This document shows positions 46,348 through 56,520 of a DNA stretch of 64,000 bases, piece after piece (the first letter of the stretch is position 1; each line of letters begins with the position of its first letter). The stretch covers positions 4,220,001 to 4,284,000 of the forward strand of contig NZ_CP022961.1 of NCBI RefSeq assembly GCF_002285795.1, read 5' to 3'. This DNA is from Plantactinospora sp. KBS50. GTDB taxonomy: Bacteria; Actinomycetota; Actinomycetes; Mycobacteriales; Micromonosporaceae. Below the pieces are notes generated by a model. That model had not been told where the DNA came from. It made no database searches and worked only from the letters and a program-made list of their open reading frames with translations. A program made the translations under genes and the position numbers.

Positions 46348-49300
46348 CTACTCGCTGACCAGGAGTCGGGCCACGTCTTCTTCGCTCATCCGCTCGATGG
46401 CCTGTTCGAGCTCCTCGGGCGACAGGCTGGCCAGCCGGGCCCGTTCGACCTCCAGGGCCATGCTCTGCACGCTCGAATCGTTGAAGAACACGACCAGGGA
46501 GATCGTCGTGCTGAACAGCTTCTTGATCTTGGACATCAGCTGGACGGCCTGCAGGCTCGTCCCGCCCAGGTCGAAGAAGCTGGTGGTCTTGGAGAAGTCG
46601 ACACGGCCCAGGATCGGCCCGAACGCCTCGGTGAGCATCGTGCGTTCGATGTCGTTGAGCTGCTCCACCGGCGCGGACTCCACGACGGCGTCGAAGCCGA
46701 CGGCGGGCAGCGCCCGCTCGTCGATCTTCCCGCTCGCGTTGATCGGCAGCTCGTCCATGAGCACGAAGCTGCTGGGCCGCATCGTGGACACCAGGCGCTT
46801 GCGGCAGTGTTCCCGCAGCACCGCCTCGGAGACGGTGCCGCCGACCCCGGTCGCGCAGTACGCCACGACCCGCTTCTGATCCCCGTCCGGTCGGACCTGC
46901 ACGTACACGTTCTTGATCCCGTCGGCCGCGCGGACCACGCTCTCGATCTCGCCGATCTCGATCCGCACGCCGTTGATCTTGACCTGTCGGTCGCGCCGCC
47001 CGACGTAGACGAGTTCGCCGTCGCCGTTGAGCCGTGCCAGGTCGCCGGAGAGGTAGACCCGGGCCGTCGGATCGGGACCGATCGGGTCGGCGACGAACTT
47101 CTTCTGGTTGTCCTCGTCCCGGCGCCAGTAGCCGGACGTCAGGCCGACGCCGCCGAGCGCCAGCTGCCCGATGACCCCCTGGGGTACCGGCCGGTGGTGG
47201 TCGTCCAGCACGTACGCCGTGTGGTTGTCCATCGGCCCGCCCATCGGCAGGGCGGCCGGCGACAGCGGCTCCCGCAGCTCCTTCACGATGCTGGTGACGG
47301 TGCACTCGGTCACGCCGTACCCGTTGAAGATGCGGCGGCCCCTGCCCCACGCCCGGACGAGTTCGTGGGAGAACGCCTCGCCGCCGACGAACACGATGCG
47401 CAGGTCATCCAGCGGCGCCGGATCGAGCAGCTTCATCACCGACGGCGGCAGGTCGGTCACGGTGATCCGGCGCTCCTGCAGGAACCGCTGGACATCCGGC
47501 ATGCTCAGCCGCTGAGCGGACGGCACGAGGTGCAGCGACGCGCCGCTGAGCAACGCACCGAACATCTCGAAGATCGAGACGTCGAAACCGCAGGACGCGT
47601 AGCCGAGGACCCGGTCCTGCGGCGAGAGCTCGAACAGCACCTGGACGTTGCGGATGAAGCCGAGGATGTTGTCGTGGCTGATCAGCACGCCCTTGGGCGT
47701 GCCCGTGCTGCCCGAGGTGTACATCAGGTAGGCCGCCGCGTCCTGGCCGCGGGCCACCTCCGGCTGCTGCGCCGGTGGCTCGTCCTCGGCCGGCAGCCGC
47801 CACTCCAGCGCCGGGGAGATCCCGGCCGTGGTCGCGTCGCAGATCACGTGCAACAGGTCGGCGTTGTCGATGATCGCCTCGATCCGGCCGCGCGGGTTCA
47901 TCGCGTCGATCGGGACGTAGACCGCGCCCAGCGACATCAGGGCCAGCACGGCCGCCGGGAAGTCGGGCGACGGTTCGAGCGCGACACCCACCCGGCTGCC
48001 GGCGCCCACCCCGGCCGCGCTCAACCGGGCGCGCAGCAGGTCGACCCGGCGCAGGAGCTGCCCGTAGGTCAGCTGCGCGGTGGGGGTGCTGACCGCCACG
48101 CGGTGCTCGTGCGCGTCGGCGACGTCGCGGAAGTGCGCGAAGACGCTGCCGGTGGGCACCGGCGCGCGGGTGCCGACGCCGAGGCGGGCCTGTAGCTCCC
48201 GGGACTCCTCGTCGGAGTCCCAGAGCCGCTGCATGCTGACGTCCGGCGCGGCCAGCGCCCGGCGCAGGAACCCGACGAACACCCGCTGGATGGTCTGGAT
48301 CGTCGCCAGGTCGAAGATGTCGGTGTTGTAGACGGTGTTGACGTCCAGGTCCTCACCGTCCTGGTTGAGCGTCCACTGCTGGAAGAACTTCGCCCGGGTC
48401 GTTTTGGGCAGGATGTCGGTCAGCTTGACGCCGTCGATGAGCTGGAGCTGGTCGGTCCACTCGTTGATCGTCAGCGTGTACTGCAGCAGCGTCGACCGCG
48501 AGGAGTCCCGCTGGACGTTCGTGTGCGCGATGATCTCCTCGAGCGGCAGGTAGCCGTGCGCCTGGGCGCCGCGCAGCCGCTGCTGGACCCGCGCCAGGCA
48601 CTCCCGGAACGTCTCGTCCGGTGCGACCGGGCAGCGCAGCGGCAGCATGTTGATGAAGAAGCCGATGGTCCGCTCGGTCTCGATCTCGCCGCGGTTCGCG
48701 TTGGGCATCCCGAAGATGACGTCCTCGGATCCCGAGTACCGGTGGTACACGCAGGCCATCGCCGTCGCGAACACCGTCGCCGGGGTGGTCGACAGGGCCA
48801 GGGCGAGGCGCTTGACGTCGCCCGCGACGCCCTTCCACTCGCTCGACTCCGAGCTGCCGGGGTAGGTCGCCTCGGGTGGCAGCGGACGGTCGCCGGGTAT
48901 GTCCATGACCTCGACGTCGCGCAGCGTCTCGGTCCAGTAGTCGACGCTGGCCTGCCATGCCCCGGCCTGCAGGCGCTTGCGCTGCCACGCGCTGAAGTCG
49001 GCGAACTGGACGGCCGGCGGCTTGATCTCCGGTACGGCGCCGACCCGCCGCGCGTTGTACTCCCGCACGAGTTCGTCGAAGAAGATCGCCGACGACACGC
49101 CGTCGAAGATGATGTGGTGGAAGACCACGCTGAGGAAGTGCAGATCGTCACGGACGGTGACCAGATCGAACTTCCACAGCGGGAACGCCGTCAGCGTGAA
49201 CCGGGTCTCGGCGAGTTCGGCGAGGATCCGGTTCGCCTCGGTCTCGGAGTCCGCGTGCGACCGCTCCAGCACGACCTCGGGATCCTCGACGATCCCCTGG

Positions 49301-49625
49301 AAGTACTGGTCGTTCTCGACCAGGACGTAGGTGCGCAGCGCCTCGTGCCGCACGACGATGCTGGCGAGCGTGGCGGCGAGGGCGTCGGCGTTCAGCTCGC
49401 CGTCGAGCCGGAACGCGAACGCGACGTTGTAGGTCGTCTCCCCGGTTGCAGCTGGTCCACGAACCACAACGTGTTCTGCGAGTAGGACAGCGGCACGTTG
49501 TCGCGATCCTGGCGGGGCCGCGGCCCGTCGGTGATCCGCGACCGCGCGTTGGTCAACATCGCGGCCAGCGACTGCTTCTTGCTGCCGGCGGCGCTCTCCG
49601 GCACTGATCTCACCTCTGAGCTCAC
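46348..49625 (-). CDS. NRPS module C-A-PCP (one apparent frameshift near the start)
   Basis: Single NRPS module of about 1090 residues. The C domain is complete (HHIIFDG; SYSQNTLWFVDQLQPG at its start). The A domain shows LMYTSGSTGTPKGV, GYGVTECTVTS, YLSGDLARLN and NASGKIDER. The PCP has FFDLGGTSLQAVQL, and a charged helical tail follows. Pocket positions read by eye are D-V-F-D-F-G-G-V-T-K, which match no code I know. The start is the GTG at 49625 overlapping the LysK stop. The frame slips at 49440-49443 (four C's on the plus strand); a fifth restores FVDQLQPGETTYNVAF. It is third in the leftward operon after LysX and LysK, so it probably uses the amino acid released by LysK or an upstream acyl partner. 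Confidence 0.88.
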
Positions 49626-50776
49626 GCGAAGCTCCCCTTCAGGTTGGTCGCATCGATCGACGGAGCGTCTTCTCGGGAACCGGTGTGCTGGTCGCCGTCC
49701 GACCGGACGGGCAGGTGCGCCAGCTCCGAGAGGGCGATGGACAGCACGTCGATGCCGCGCAGGTAGTCCGACAACACGATGTGCTCGGTGTCGGCGTGGT
49801 CGAGCCGGCTGTCGCCGGGGCCGTACGTGGCCATCGGGATGTCCCAGACCTCGGCGAGGGTGTTCATGTCGGAGGTGGCGGTCTTCACCACGTACCGCGG
49901 CTGGCCGTGCAGCCGCCGGATGCCGCACGTCAGCGCGCGCGCCACCGGCGTGGACCGGTTCGTGCGGCAGGCCGCGACCGAGTTCAGCACCTCGATGTCG
50001 CCGACCGGCAGGCGGTCCCGCAGGTCGCGGACCAGCGCATCGGCGTCGTGGCCCGGTGGGGTGCGGATGCTGAAATCGACGGTCGCCGCGGTCAAATCCG
50101 CGTTGAGCTGGCAGAGCGTCGCGCCCGGCCGGTCGAACACGCCGAGGCTCGCGTCCGGCCCGAGCAGGTCCACCAGCGCCGTCCAGCAGGCGACCGCCAG
50201 GTCGGAGGCCTTCGGCGCCGGGTTGCTCGGGTGGGTCGACGGAAGCCTGACCGTGTAGCGCAGGTCGAGCTTGCCCTTGTAGCCGAGCACCACGCTCGAC
50301 CAGCCGCTCGGCTCGCCGACGATCAACGCGTCCGGCTGGTCGTGGGTGACCCGGATCGCCATCGCCCCGCGCGAGCACGGGGTCTCCTCCTCCACGGCGC
50401 CGACGACCACGAGCCGGCCGGGGAAGTCCACCGCGCTGGCCGCGGCGCAGATCATCGCCGCGAGCGGACCCTTCGCGTCGACCGCGCCCCGGCCGTACAG
50501 CTTGCCGTCCTCGCAGTGGACCGGGATCTCGCCCGGGATGGTGTCCAGGTGTCCCAGCAGCATCACGGTCGGTCCCTCGCCGCGCTCGATCACGCCGATG
50601 ACGTTGCCCACCGCGTCGATGTGCGACCGGAAACCCAGGACCGCCATGGCGTCGGCCAGGAAGTCGGCCAGCGCGCGCTCCTGATAGGAGGGCGACGGGA
50701 CCTCCAGCATCCCGCGCAGCAGGCCCACGGCGTACGTCTCGGTGACCGCGCCGGACGCGGTGAATGCGAAGTTCAT
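49622..50776 (-). CDS. lysK: LysK-type M20 hydrolase releasing the amino acid from LysW
   Basis: A metallohydrolase of 384 residues, family M20. The metal and catalytic residues are visible: [10 protein letters not shown] (His-x-Asp), [14 protein letters not shown] (bridging Asp), [10 protein letters not shown] (catalytic Glu pair), GEPSG (metal Asp/Glu place) and DHADTEHI (C-terminal His). Length and motifs match the LysW-lysine/ornithine hydrolases, which cut the isopeptide bond between the carrier's last Glu and the finished amino acid. Its ATG overlaps the LysX stop and its own stop overlaps the NRPS start, so release and peptide assembly are coupled. Among M20 enzymes other deacylases exist, but the neighbours LysX, W, Y and Z settle the role. 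Confidence 0.88.
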   Translation of the reverse strand: MNFAFTASGAVTETYAVGLLRGMLEVPSPSYQERALADFLADAMAVLGFRSHIDAVGNVIGVIERGEGPTVMLLGHLDTIPGEIPVHCEDGKLYGRGAVDAKGPLAAMICAAASAVDFPGRLVVVGAVEEETPCSRGAMAIRVTHDQPDALIVGEPSGWSSVVLGYKGKLDLRYTVRLPSTHPSNPAPKASDLAVACWTALVDLLGPDASLGVFDRPGATLCQLNADLTAATVDFSIRTPPGHDADALVRDLRDRLPVGDIEVLNSVAACRTNRSTPVARALTCGIRRLHGQPRYVVKTATSDMNTLAEVWDIPMATYGPGDSRLDHADTEHIVLSDYLRGIDVLSIALSELAHLPVRSDGDQHTGSREDAPSIDATNLKGSFA

Positions 50777-51654
50777 CGGCGCCCTCGCTCCAGTAGGTGT
50801 TCCACGATGCGGTCCGCGACGTCGACACGCTCGCCGAACGCGGCCTGGAAGCCGGAGAACTCGACCCGGTGGTTGACCTCCAGCACCAGCAGCCGGCCGT
50901 CGCTGTCCTCGATCAGGTCGACGCCGGCGATGTCGGCGCCGACCGCGGCGGCGGCGTCCGTCGACAGCTTGGTGATCTCGGGCGTCGGCTCGCACGGCCG
51001 GGTCCGCCCGCCGAGCGCCACATTGGTCCGCCACGCCTCGCCGACCCGGTAGACGGCGCCCAGCAGTTCACCGCCGACCATGATCGCCCGGATGTCCCGG
51101 CCGGGCTTGTCGACCAGTTCCTGCACGTACCCGAGGTGCGACTGAGGGCCGGGCAGCGCCGCGACGTACTCGAACACGCCTTCCGCGCTCGCGCGGTCGG
51201 GCAGCCGGACCACGAGCCGGCCCCACGACCCGACCAGCGGTTTGACCAGCGCCGGATAGCCGATGACCTCCAGCGCGTCGAGCGCGGCCGCGGGGGTGAG
51301 GCCGAGCGCCGTGCGCGGCACCGGCAGTCCGGCCGCCTGCAACGCCATGGTGGTCCGCCACTTGTCCCCGCACACCGCGGTCGCCTCGGCGCTGTTGACC
51401 ACGTCGACGCCGCCGGCGGCGAGGCAACGGGCCGCGTACTCGGCCCGGACCTGGCCGATCTCCCGGTTCAGCGCGAGCCGCCAGGGCAGGTCGCGCTGCC
51501 CGGCCGCGAACCAACGCCGCCGCGTGTCGACCTGGTCGAAGGCGACACCACGCCGATCGAACGCCTCGAACAGCCGCTTCTCGTCCGCGCCGACCCGACT
51601 GGCCAACACGGCGATCCGGCCGTCGTCGGGGCGCGCTGGTATCGATGGCACCAA
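50773..51654 (-). CDS. lysX: LysX-type ATP-grasp ligase loading the carrier LysW
   Basis: A 293-residue RimK/LysX-type ATP-grasp ligase. The ATP site includes GDKWRTTMALQAAGLPVPRT, PALVKPLVGSWGRLVVRL and the metal-binding C terminus VDLIEDSDGRLLVLEVNHRV. LysX ligases attach the alpha-amino group of glutamate or alpha-aminoadipate to the C-terminal Glu of LysW. Here glutamate is expected by analogy with the DADH route, because a transketolase is present to lengthen the chain. GTG 51654 has GGAGG five bases upstream. First gene of the leftward operon, divergent from the sulfotransferase operon. Confidence 0.9.
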   Translation of the reverse strand: MVPSIPARPDDGRIAVLASRVGADEKRLFEAFDRRGVAFDQVDTRRRWFAAGQRDLPWRLALNREIGQVRAEYAARCLAAGGVDVVNSAEATAVCGDKWRTTMALQAAGLPVPRTALGLTPAAALDALEVIGYPALVKPLVGSWGRLVVRLPDRASAEGVFEYVAALPGPQSHLGYVQELVDKPGRDIRAIMVGGELLGAVYRVGEAWRTNVALGGRTRPCEPTPEITKLSTDAAAAVGADIAGVDLIEDSDGRLLVLEVNHRVEFSGFQAAFGERVDVADRIVEHLLERGRR

Positions 51655-51843
51655 GACCTCCGTAATGGGACGGCATGATTCGGCTGCCTCGTGACGCTAC
51701 GGACGGCCGGATCCCGAACGCGTCCGCGCGAGGTTCAGCCGGGGCGACGCATTGCATTGACATTTCCGTCCACGGGTTACGTGTTCCGCTTACCCGATCC
51801 GTGTCCGAGCCGTACGACAATGGAGGATGTTCAATGCGTCACC

Positions 51844-51873
51844 GCGGAAGGAAGCGGAAGGAAGCGGAAGGAA
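51844..51873 (+). repeat. Three tandem GCGGAAGGAA units forming repeated Shine-Dalgarno sequence
   Basis: The decamer GCGGAAGGAA occurs three times in direct tandem and the last copy ends four bases before the ATG at 51878. Each unit contains a GGAAGGA ribosome-binding core. This is in the 223-base divergent region between LysX and the sulfotransferase gene. Confidence 0.85.
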
Positions 51874-51877
51874 TCAG

Positions 51878-52609
51878 ATGGAAGACGCACCCGAACGGAT
51901 ACCGGTGCTCGCGCTGTGGAGCGCGCCGCGCAGCCGCTCCACCGCCTTCGCCCGGATGATGGCGGAGCGCAACGATCACCTCGTGGTGCACGAACCGTTC
52001 TCCCAGGTGGTCGACTTCGGCGAGGCGAAGGTGGGCGACCGGGTCGCACACACCGAGCAGGAGGTGCTCGACGCCCTGCGCGCGGTCGCCGCCGGGCGGC
52101 CGGTGTTCTTCAAGGACACCATGGACTTCCACTATCCGGCGCTGCTGGCCGACCGGGCCTTCCTGCGGGCCGCCACCCACACGTTCATCATCCGCCACCC
52201 GAGCGAGGCCATCGCCTCGCACTTCGCCCTGAACCCGGACCTGGGCCGCGACGAGATCGGCTTCGCCTGGCTGCACGAGGTCTTCGACGCGGTGCGCTCG
52301 GCCACCGGCGGGACGCCCACCGTGATCGACTCGGACGACCTGCTGGACCGGCCGCGGGACACCGTGCGGGCGTACTGCGCGGCGGTGGGCATCCCGTTCG
52401 TGCCGGAGGCGTTGAGCTGGCGGCCGGGGATGCGACCGGAGTGGCAGGCGACCGGCCGGTGGCACCGGTCGACCAGCCGGACCGCGGGCTTCGAACGCAA
52501 GGCCGGCGACGCCGCCGCGGTGGTCGAGGCGAATCCGGTGCTGCGGGGCTACCTCGATTACCACCTGCCGTACTACGAGCGGTTGCGCGCGGCGGCGATC
52601 CGGCCCTGA
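51878..52609 (+). CDS. PAPS-dependent sulfotransferase
   Basis: A sulfotransferase of 243 residues. The 5'-phosphosulfate loop is LWSAPRSRSTAFARMM (about 12-28) and the 3'-phosphate region is FIIRHPSEAIASHFAL (about 107-122). FFKDTMDFHYP and a C-terminal RTAGFERK region complete the fold. In the vazabitide pathway a hydroxyl of the carrier-bound diamino acid is sulfated and the sulfate is then displaced by the neighbouring amine to make an aziridine. Position directly before two AziU3/U2-like genes supports the same role here. ATG 51878 is chosen over an upstream in-frame ATG at 51827 because of the ribosome site. Confidence 0.88.
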   Translation: MEDAPERIPVLALWSAPRSRSTAFARMMAERNDHLVVHEPFSQVVDFGEAKVGDRVAHTEQEVLDALRAVAAGRPVFFKDTMDFHYPALLADRAFLRAATHTFIIRHPSEAIASHFALNPDLGRDEIGFAWLHEVFDAVRSATGGTPTVIDSDDLLDRPRDTVRAYCAAVGIPFVPEALSWRPGMRPEWQATGRWHRSTSRTAGFERKAGDAAAVVEANPVLRGYLDYHLPYYERLRAAAIRP

Positions 52610-52757
52610 CCACCGCGGTGGAAATAGTCAGCCGGATTACCCGGAGACTGCGTCGGAAGCGCAATCGAGGCGCCGATGGTAATCATCACGCGGACGAAAC
52701 CAGTGATTCAACGGAATAGATTGGTGCCACCGCAGAGCGTTCCAGTGAGGGAGAGAC

Positions 52758-53345
52758 ATGCTCGTCTCCAGCGCCGTTTCCCACCGGTGCGATCCGGTCG
52801 ACATATCCGGTCACCGCAACAACACCGCCATCTCGTCGGCGACGGCGACGAAGGCCGGTCACTTCAACGTGTGGGGCAACTCCTTCGCCGCCGAGCACCT
52901 GCCGGCCGGCGGAAGCCTCGTCCACGTGGCCGGCGTGCCCTTCCGGTTCCCGCCGGTGTGCGCCGGCCCGGACAACATCCGTTGCGAGGGACAGTTCATC
53001 GCCGTGACGCAGGGCCGTTACGACTGGGTGCACGTCCTGGCGGCGGCCGAGCGGCGCTGCGAGGACACCGTGGAGCTGAGCTTCAGCGACGGCCCGGTCG
53101 ACGCCGAGTCGCTGCGGGTCTCCGACTTCTGGGCCGCACCGGCCTGGTTCGGCGAACTCCTGGCGTTCCGGAGCCCGGTCATGCACTACCCGCACCACGT
53201 GCAGCGGGGCGTGCCGGCGCTGATGTGGGCCCAACGGGTGCCGGTCACCCGGCGGGCCGACCTCGTCGGCATCCGCCTGCCGCGCAACGTCGCGATGCAC
53301 ATCTTCGCGGTCACCCTCCAACACGGAGCCGATCATGACCGGTGA
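52758..53345 (+). CDS. Beta-sandwich protein, probable aziridine-forming subunit (AziU3/Vzb10-11 type)
   Basis: A 195-residue protein that appears to be a beta sandwich: HFNVWGNSFAAEHLPAGG, then GRYDWVHVLAAAERRCED and VELSFSDG, and near the end a strand LVGIRLPRNVAMHIFAVTL that resembles sugar-binding jelly-roll modules. No catalytic motif is plain. In azinomycin and vazabitide a heteromer of two proteins unlike known enzymes (AziU3/U2, Vzb10/11) closes the aziridine by sulfate displacement. Here two unannotated genes lie right after a sulfotransferase and overlap each other by 11 bases. The assignment rests on context and sizes, not on an alignment I could run. GAGGGAGAG precedes the ATG. 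Confidence 0.6.
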   Translation: MLVSSAVSHRCDPVDISGHRNNTAISSATATKAGHFNVWGNSFAAEHLPAGGSLVHVAGVPFRFPPVCAGPDNIRCEGQFIAVTQGRYDWVHVLAAAERRCEDTVELSFSDGPVDAESLRVSDFWAAPAWFGELLAFRSPVMHYPHHVQRGVPALMWAQRVPVTRRADLVGIRLPRNVAMHIFAVTLQHGADHDR

Positions 53346-54357
53346 GGTGACGGCCCGGGCCTACCTGACCGCGCAGCCGCAGCTGTGGTACCGCGACCTG
53401 ATCAGCTGCCTGCAGGCCACGTTCGGCACGCTGGTGGCCCGGCTGGGCGCCGACCCGCTGGCCGTGCTCGGGGCGGGCTGGCGGTTCCTGCACCTGCCCG
53501 GCGACGTCCGGTTCGACGAGTTCTACTACCCCTGCCCGGACGGCGACCTGGGCGCGGCCCTGGCCCCGCACCACCGGTTGCGGGCCCGCTGGTGGCAGCC
53601 GGCCGACGAGGACGACGTGTGGCGGGAGATCCGCGGGTCGCTGGCCCGCGACCAGCCGGTCATCGCCGCGGTGGACAACTTCCACCTGCCGTTCCGGCCC
53701 GCCTACGGCGACGTGCACGCCGCTCACCTCGTGGTGGTCTACGGCCTGGACGAGGAGCGCGGGCTCGTGTACGTCTCGGACGCGATGCCGCCGGCCTACC
53801 GCGGTCCGGTTCCGATCGACGAGTTCCTGAACAGTTGGGGTTCGGCCAACCCGGCCGACGTGCAGGACGCGTTCTTCAGCGACTCGCGGATCGGCCGGCG
53901 GTGTCTGGACGTCCGGCTGGACGCCCCGCCCGCGCCGCTGACCCCCGAACTGCTCGACGGCTACCTGCGCATCGACGTCGACAACTTCACCACGGCCACC
54001 GCGGCCCGCACCGGTCTCGCCGGGTTCGACGCGTTCGCCGGGGAACTGGTCGACCGGTGCCGCGCCGGGGACGGTGCCGCGCTGCGCGAGCTGTACCCGT
54101 TCGGCTGGGGCATGCAGGCGCAGGCGTCGCTGCACGGCGAACTCCTGCGCCGCTGCGGCCGGGAGTGGGGCGACCCGGCCCTCGCCGGGGCCGGACGGGC
54201 CGTCGAGGCGGTCGCCCACGCCTGGACCGGGCTGCGCATCACCGGCGCGCACGGGATCGCCGACGCCCCGGCGGTCGCCGCCGACATCGCTCACCACGCC
54301 ACCGTGCTGCGTGGCAAGTACGCGTACGCCGTCGACGCCCTCAGCGCGGCGATCTGA
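53335..54357 (+). CDS. BtrH-like papain-fold protein, probable aziridine-forming partner (AziU2/Vzb type)
   Basis: A 340-residue protein. The N-terminal 170 residues look like the BtrH_N (butirosin BtrH) papain-like fold: [13 protein letters not shown] holds a possible catalytic Cys (about 25), and [16 protein letters not shown] a possible His (about 125), followed by VYVSDAMPP. The C-terminal half is helical. BtrH moves an acyl group from a carrier protein to an amine. Position after the sulfotransferase and the beta-sandwich gene points instead to the AziU2 partner of aziridine formation. Either way it probably works on the carrier-bound diamino acid. It overlaps the preceding gene, so the two proteins are likely made in equal amounts. 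Confidence 0.6.
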   Translation: MTGEVTARAYLTAQPQLWYRDLISCLQATFGTLVARLGADPLAVLGAGWRFLHLPGDVRFDEFYYPCPDGDLGAALAPHHRLRARWWQPADEDDVWREIRGSLARDQPVIAAVDNFHLPFRPAYGDVHAAHLVVVYGLDEERGLVYVSDAMPPAYRGPVPIDEFLNSWGSANPADVQDAFFSDSRIGRRCLDVRLDAPPAPLTPELLDGYLRIDVDNFTTATAARTGLAGFDAFAGELVDRCRAGDGAALRELYPFGWGMQAQASLHGELLRRCGREWGDPALAGAGRAVEAVAHAWTGLRITGAHGIADAPAVAADIAHHATVLRGKYAYAVDALSAAI

Positions 54358-54376
54358 CCACCCCGGAGAGGCAGCG

Positions 54377-55693
54377 ATGAGCAAGCTGGCAGCGTTCGGC
54401 GGCACGGCCGCCGTACCGAAGAACCGGCGCGGCGTGGAATGGCCGCTGATCGAGGACGAGGACCGCAAGGCCGTCCTCGACACGCTCGACGGCGGCCGGC
54501 TGGTGTCCAACACCCAGGGCGTGAACCCGGTCGCCACCCTCGAACAGAACTGGGCGCAGCGGTTCGGCTTCGAGCACTGCGTCGCGGTCTCCACCGGTAC
54601 GGCCGCGCTGTCCCTGGCGCTGGCCGGGCTCGGGATCGGACCGGGTGACGAGGTGATCGTGCCCGCGCTCAGTTTCATCGCCACCGGGCTCGCGCCGGTA
54701 CACCAGATGGCCACTCCCGTGTTCGCCGACGTCGACCCGATCACCTTCAACCTCGACCCGGACGATGTGCTGCGCCGGATCACGCCGAGAACCGCGGCGA
54801 TCATCCCGGTGCATTTGCACGGCGCGCCCGCCGACATGGACCGGCTCCTGGACATCGCACGCCGGCACGGCCTCGCGGTGATCGAGGACGCGGCCCAGGC
54901 GCCCGGCGCGACGTACCGGGGTCGGCCGGTCGGCGGGATCGGCGTCGCGGGGGCGTTCAGCCTGCAGGTCACGAAGAACATCCCGACCTGCGGCGAGGGT
55001 GGCCTGCTGGTCACCGGCCGCGCCGAGCTGGCCGAGGCGGTCCGCCGCGCCCGGCAGTTCGGCGAGGTGATCGAGAGTGGCCGCGACCGCGACTACGTGT
55101 CGCACGGCCTGGGCTGGAACCACAAGATGAACGCCATCCAGGCCGCCTTCACCACCACCCAGTTGGCCCGCTTCGACGGGTACGAACGCCAGCGGCAACG
55201 CAACGTCGCCGAGTTCCTCGCCCGGCTGGCGCCGCTGCCCGGCCTGCGCGTACCGACCGCGCTCCCGGACACCACGCACGCCTGGCACATCCTGCGGTTC
55301 CGGTTCGAGCGGGCCGGGTTCGGCCTCTGCGAGGACGTACGGCCGGAGGCGCTGCGCTCGGTGCTGCGGCGGCTGCTGCGCGCCGAGGGCGTGCCGATGT
55401 CGCAGTACCAGCTCATGCCGCTGCCCGACCAGAAGGTGTTCGTCGAGCGCGTCGGGTTCGGCGCCGGCTATCCGTGGGCCGTGACCGGCGACCCGGCCCC
55501 GGGCGCGGACGCGGACGGGGACGGGGACGCGGACCACCCGGTTGCCCGCGCGATCATCGCCGACTCCCTCACCATCCAGAAGCGGCACCTCAATCCGGGA
55601 TCGGGCGAGCTGCTCGGCCTGTACGCGGACGCGTTCGAGAAGGTCTGGGCGAACCGGGACACGGTGGCGACACTCGCGACGGCGGCGTCATGA
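54377..55693 (+). CDS. DegT/DnrJ/EryC1-family PLP aminotransferase
   Basis: An aminotransferase of 438 residues. Family motifs are [48 protein letters not shown], the PLP Lys in [16 protein letters not shown] (about 205) and [13 protein letters not shown]. An acidic insert (Asp/Gly/Ala) lies near residues 375-390. In the DADH route an aminotransferase installs the second amine after the transketolase step. The stop overlaps the ATG of the transketolase N subunit, which supports direct succession. Function class certain; substrate inferred. Confidence 0.92.
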   Translation: MSKLAAFGGTAAVPKNRRGVEWPLIEDEDRKAVLDTLDGGRLVSNTQGVNPVATLEQNWAQRFGFEHCVAVSTGTAALSLALAGLGIGPGDEVIVPALSFIATGLAPVHQMATPVFADVDPITFNLDPDDVLRRITPRTAAIIPVHLHGAPADMDRLLDIARRHGLAVIEDAAQAPGATYRGRPVGGIGVAGAFSLQVTKNIPTCGEGGLLVTGRAELAEAVRRARQFGEVIESGRDRDYVSHGLGWNHKMNAIQAAFTTTQLARFDGYERQRQRNVAEFLARLAPLPGLRVPTALPDTTHAWHILRFRFERAGFGLCEDVRPEALRSVLRRLLRAEGVPMSQYQLMPLPDQKVFVERVGFGAGYPWAVTGDPAPGADADGDGDADHPVARAIIADSLTIQKRHLNPGSGELLGLYADAFEKVWANRDTVATLATAAS

Positions 55694-56520
55694 CCACGGC
55701 CCAGGACACGCTGGAGGCGGTCGCCACCCGCATCCGCCGGCACATCGTCGACATGTGCGCGGGGCCGGAGGGCGGCCACCTCGGCGGCGCGCTCTCCTGC
55801 GTCGAGGTGCTCAGCGCGCTGTACTTCTCCGTGCTCAACGTGGACCCCCGGCACCCGGACCACCCGGACCGCGACCGCTTCCTGCTCAGCAAGGGCCACG
55901 CCGCCCTGGCCCTGTACGCGACGCTCGCCGAACGGGGCTTCTTCCCGGTGCGGGAACTCGCCGGATACGGCCGGCCGGGCAGCCGGTTGATGGGCCACCC
56001 GGTGCGCGCGGTCCCCGGCGTCGAGCTGCCGACCGGGTCGCTCGGCCACGGTCTCGCGCTGGCCTGCGGGTTCGCGCTGGCCCACCGGTACGCCGGCCGC
56101 GACTCGCGCAGCTTCGTGCTGCTCGGCGACGGCGAGCTGCAGGAGGGTTCGGTGTGGGAGGCGGCGATCGCGGCCGCGTCGCTGCGGCTGGACCGGCTGG
56201 TCGCCGTCGTGGACCGCAACGGGCTGCAACTGACCGGCCCGGCCGAGCGGATCGCGCCGATGGAACCGCTGGCCGAACGCTGGCGCAGCTTCGGCTGGGC
56301 CGTCCGCGACGTGGCCGGGCACGACGCGACCGGGCTGGCCGGGCACCTCGCCGCGGCACCGTGGGAGCCGGGCCGCCCGAGCGTGCTGATCGCCCGCACG
56401 GTCAAGGGACACGGGCTGTCGTTCCTCGCCGGCCGGGCCGGCAGCCACTACGTGACGCTGTCGCCGCGCAACCACGCCCGGGCGCTCGCCGCGCTCGCCG
56501 TCCCGGACACCACCCGATGA
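55690..56520 (+). CDS. Transketolase, N-terminal (ThDP-binding) subunit
   Basis: A split transketolase half of 276 residues. It has the ThDP/Mg motif [20 protein letters not shown] through DRNGLQLTG, the [12 protein letters not shown] and [12 protein letters not shown] sugar-site loops and the His in [12 protein letters not shown]. It needs the next protein for activity. In vazabitide biosynthesis a two-subunit transketolase moves a two-carbon unit onto LysW-bound glutamate semialdehyde; the set here is the same. Its stop overlaps the start of the C subunit by ATGA. Confidence 0.93.
   Translation: MTTAQDTLEAVATRIRRHIVDMCAGPEGGHLGGALSCVEVLSALYFSVLNVDPRHPDHPDRDRFLLSKGHAALALYATLAERGFFPVRELAGYGRPGSRLMGHPVRAVPGVELPTGSLGHGLALACGFALAHRYAGRDSRSFVLLGDGELQEGSVWEAAIAAASLRLDRLVAVVDRNGLQLTGPAERIAPMEPLAERWRSFGWAVRDVAGHDATGLAGHLAAAPWEPGRPSVLIARTVKGHGLSFLAGRAGSHYVTLSPRNHARALAALAVPDTTR

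Noticed and set aside
43972-48195. A long open frame on the plus strand opposite the dehydrogenase fusion and NRPS
   Set aside because: It is an antisense shadow of high-GC codon usage; the minus strand encodes clear conserved domains throughout.
52610-52621. Palindrome CCACCGCGGTGG behind the sulfotransferase gene as terminator
   Set aside because: It is too short to support a stable stem and the following genes on the same strand appear to belong to the same unit.
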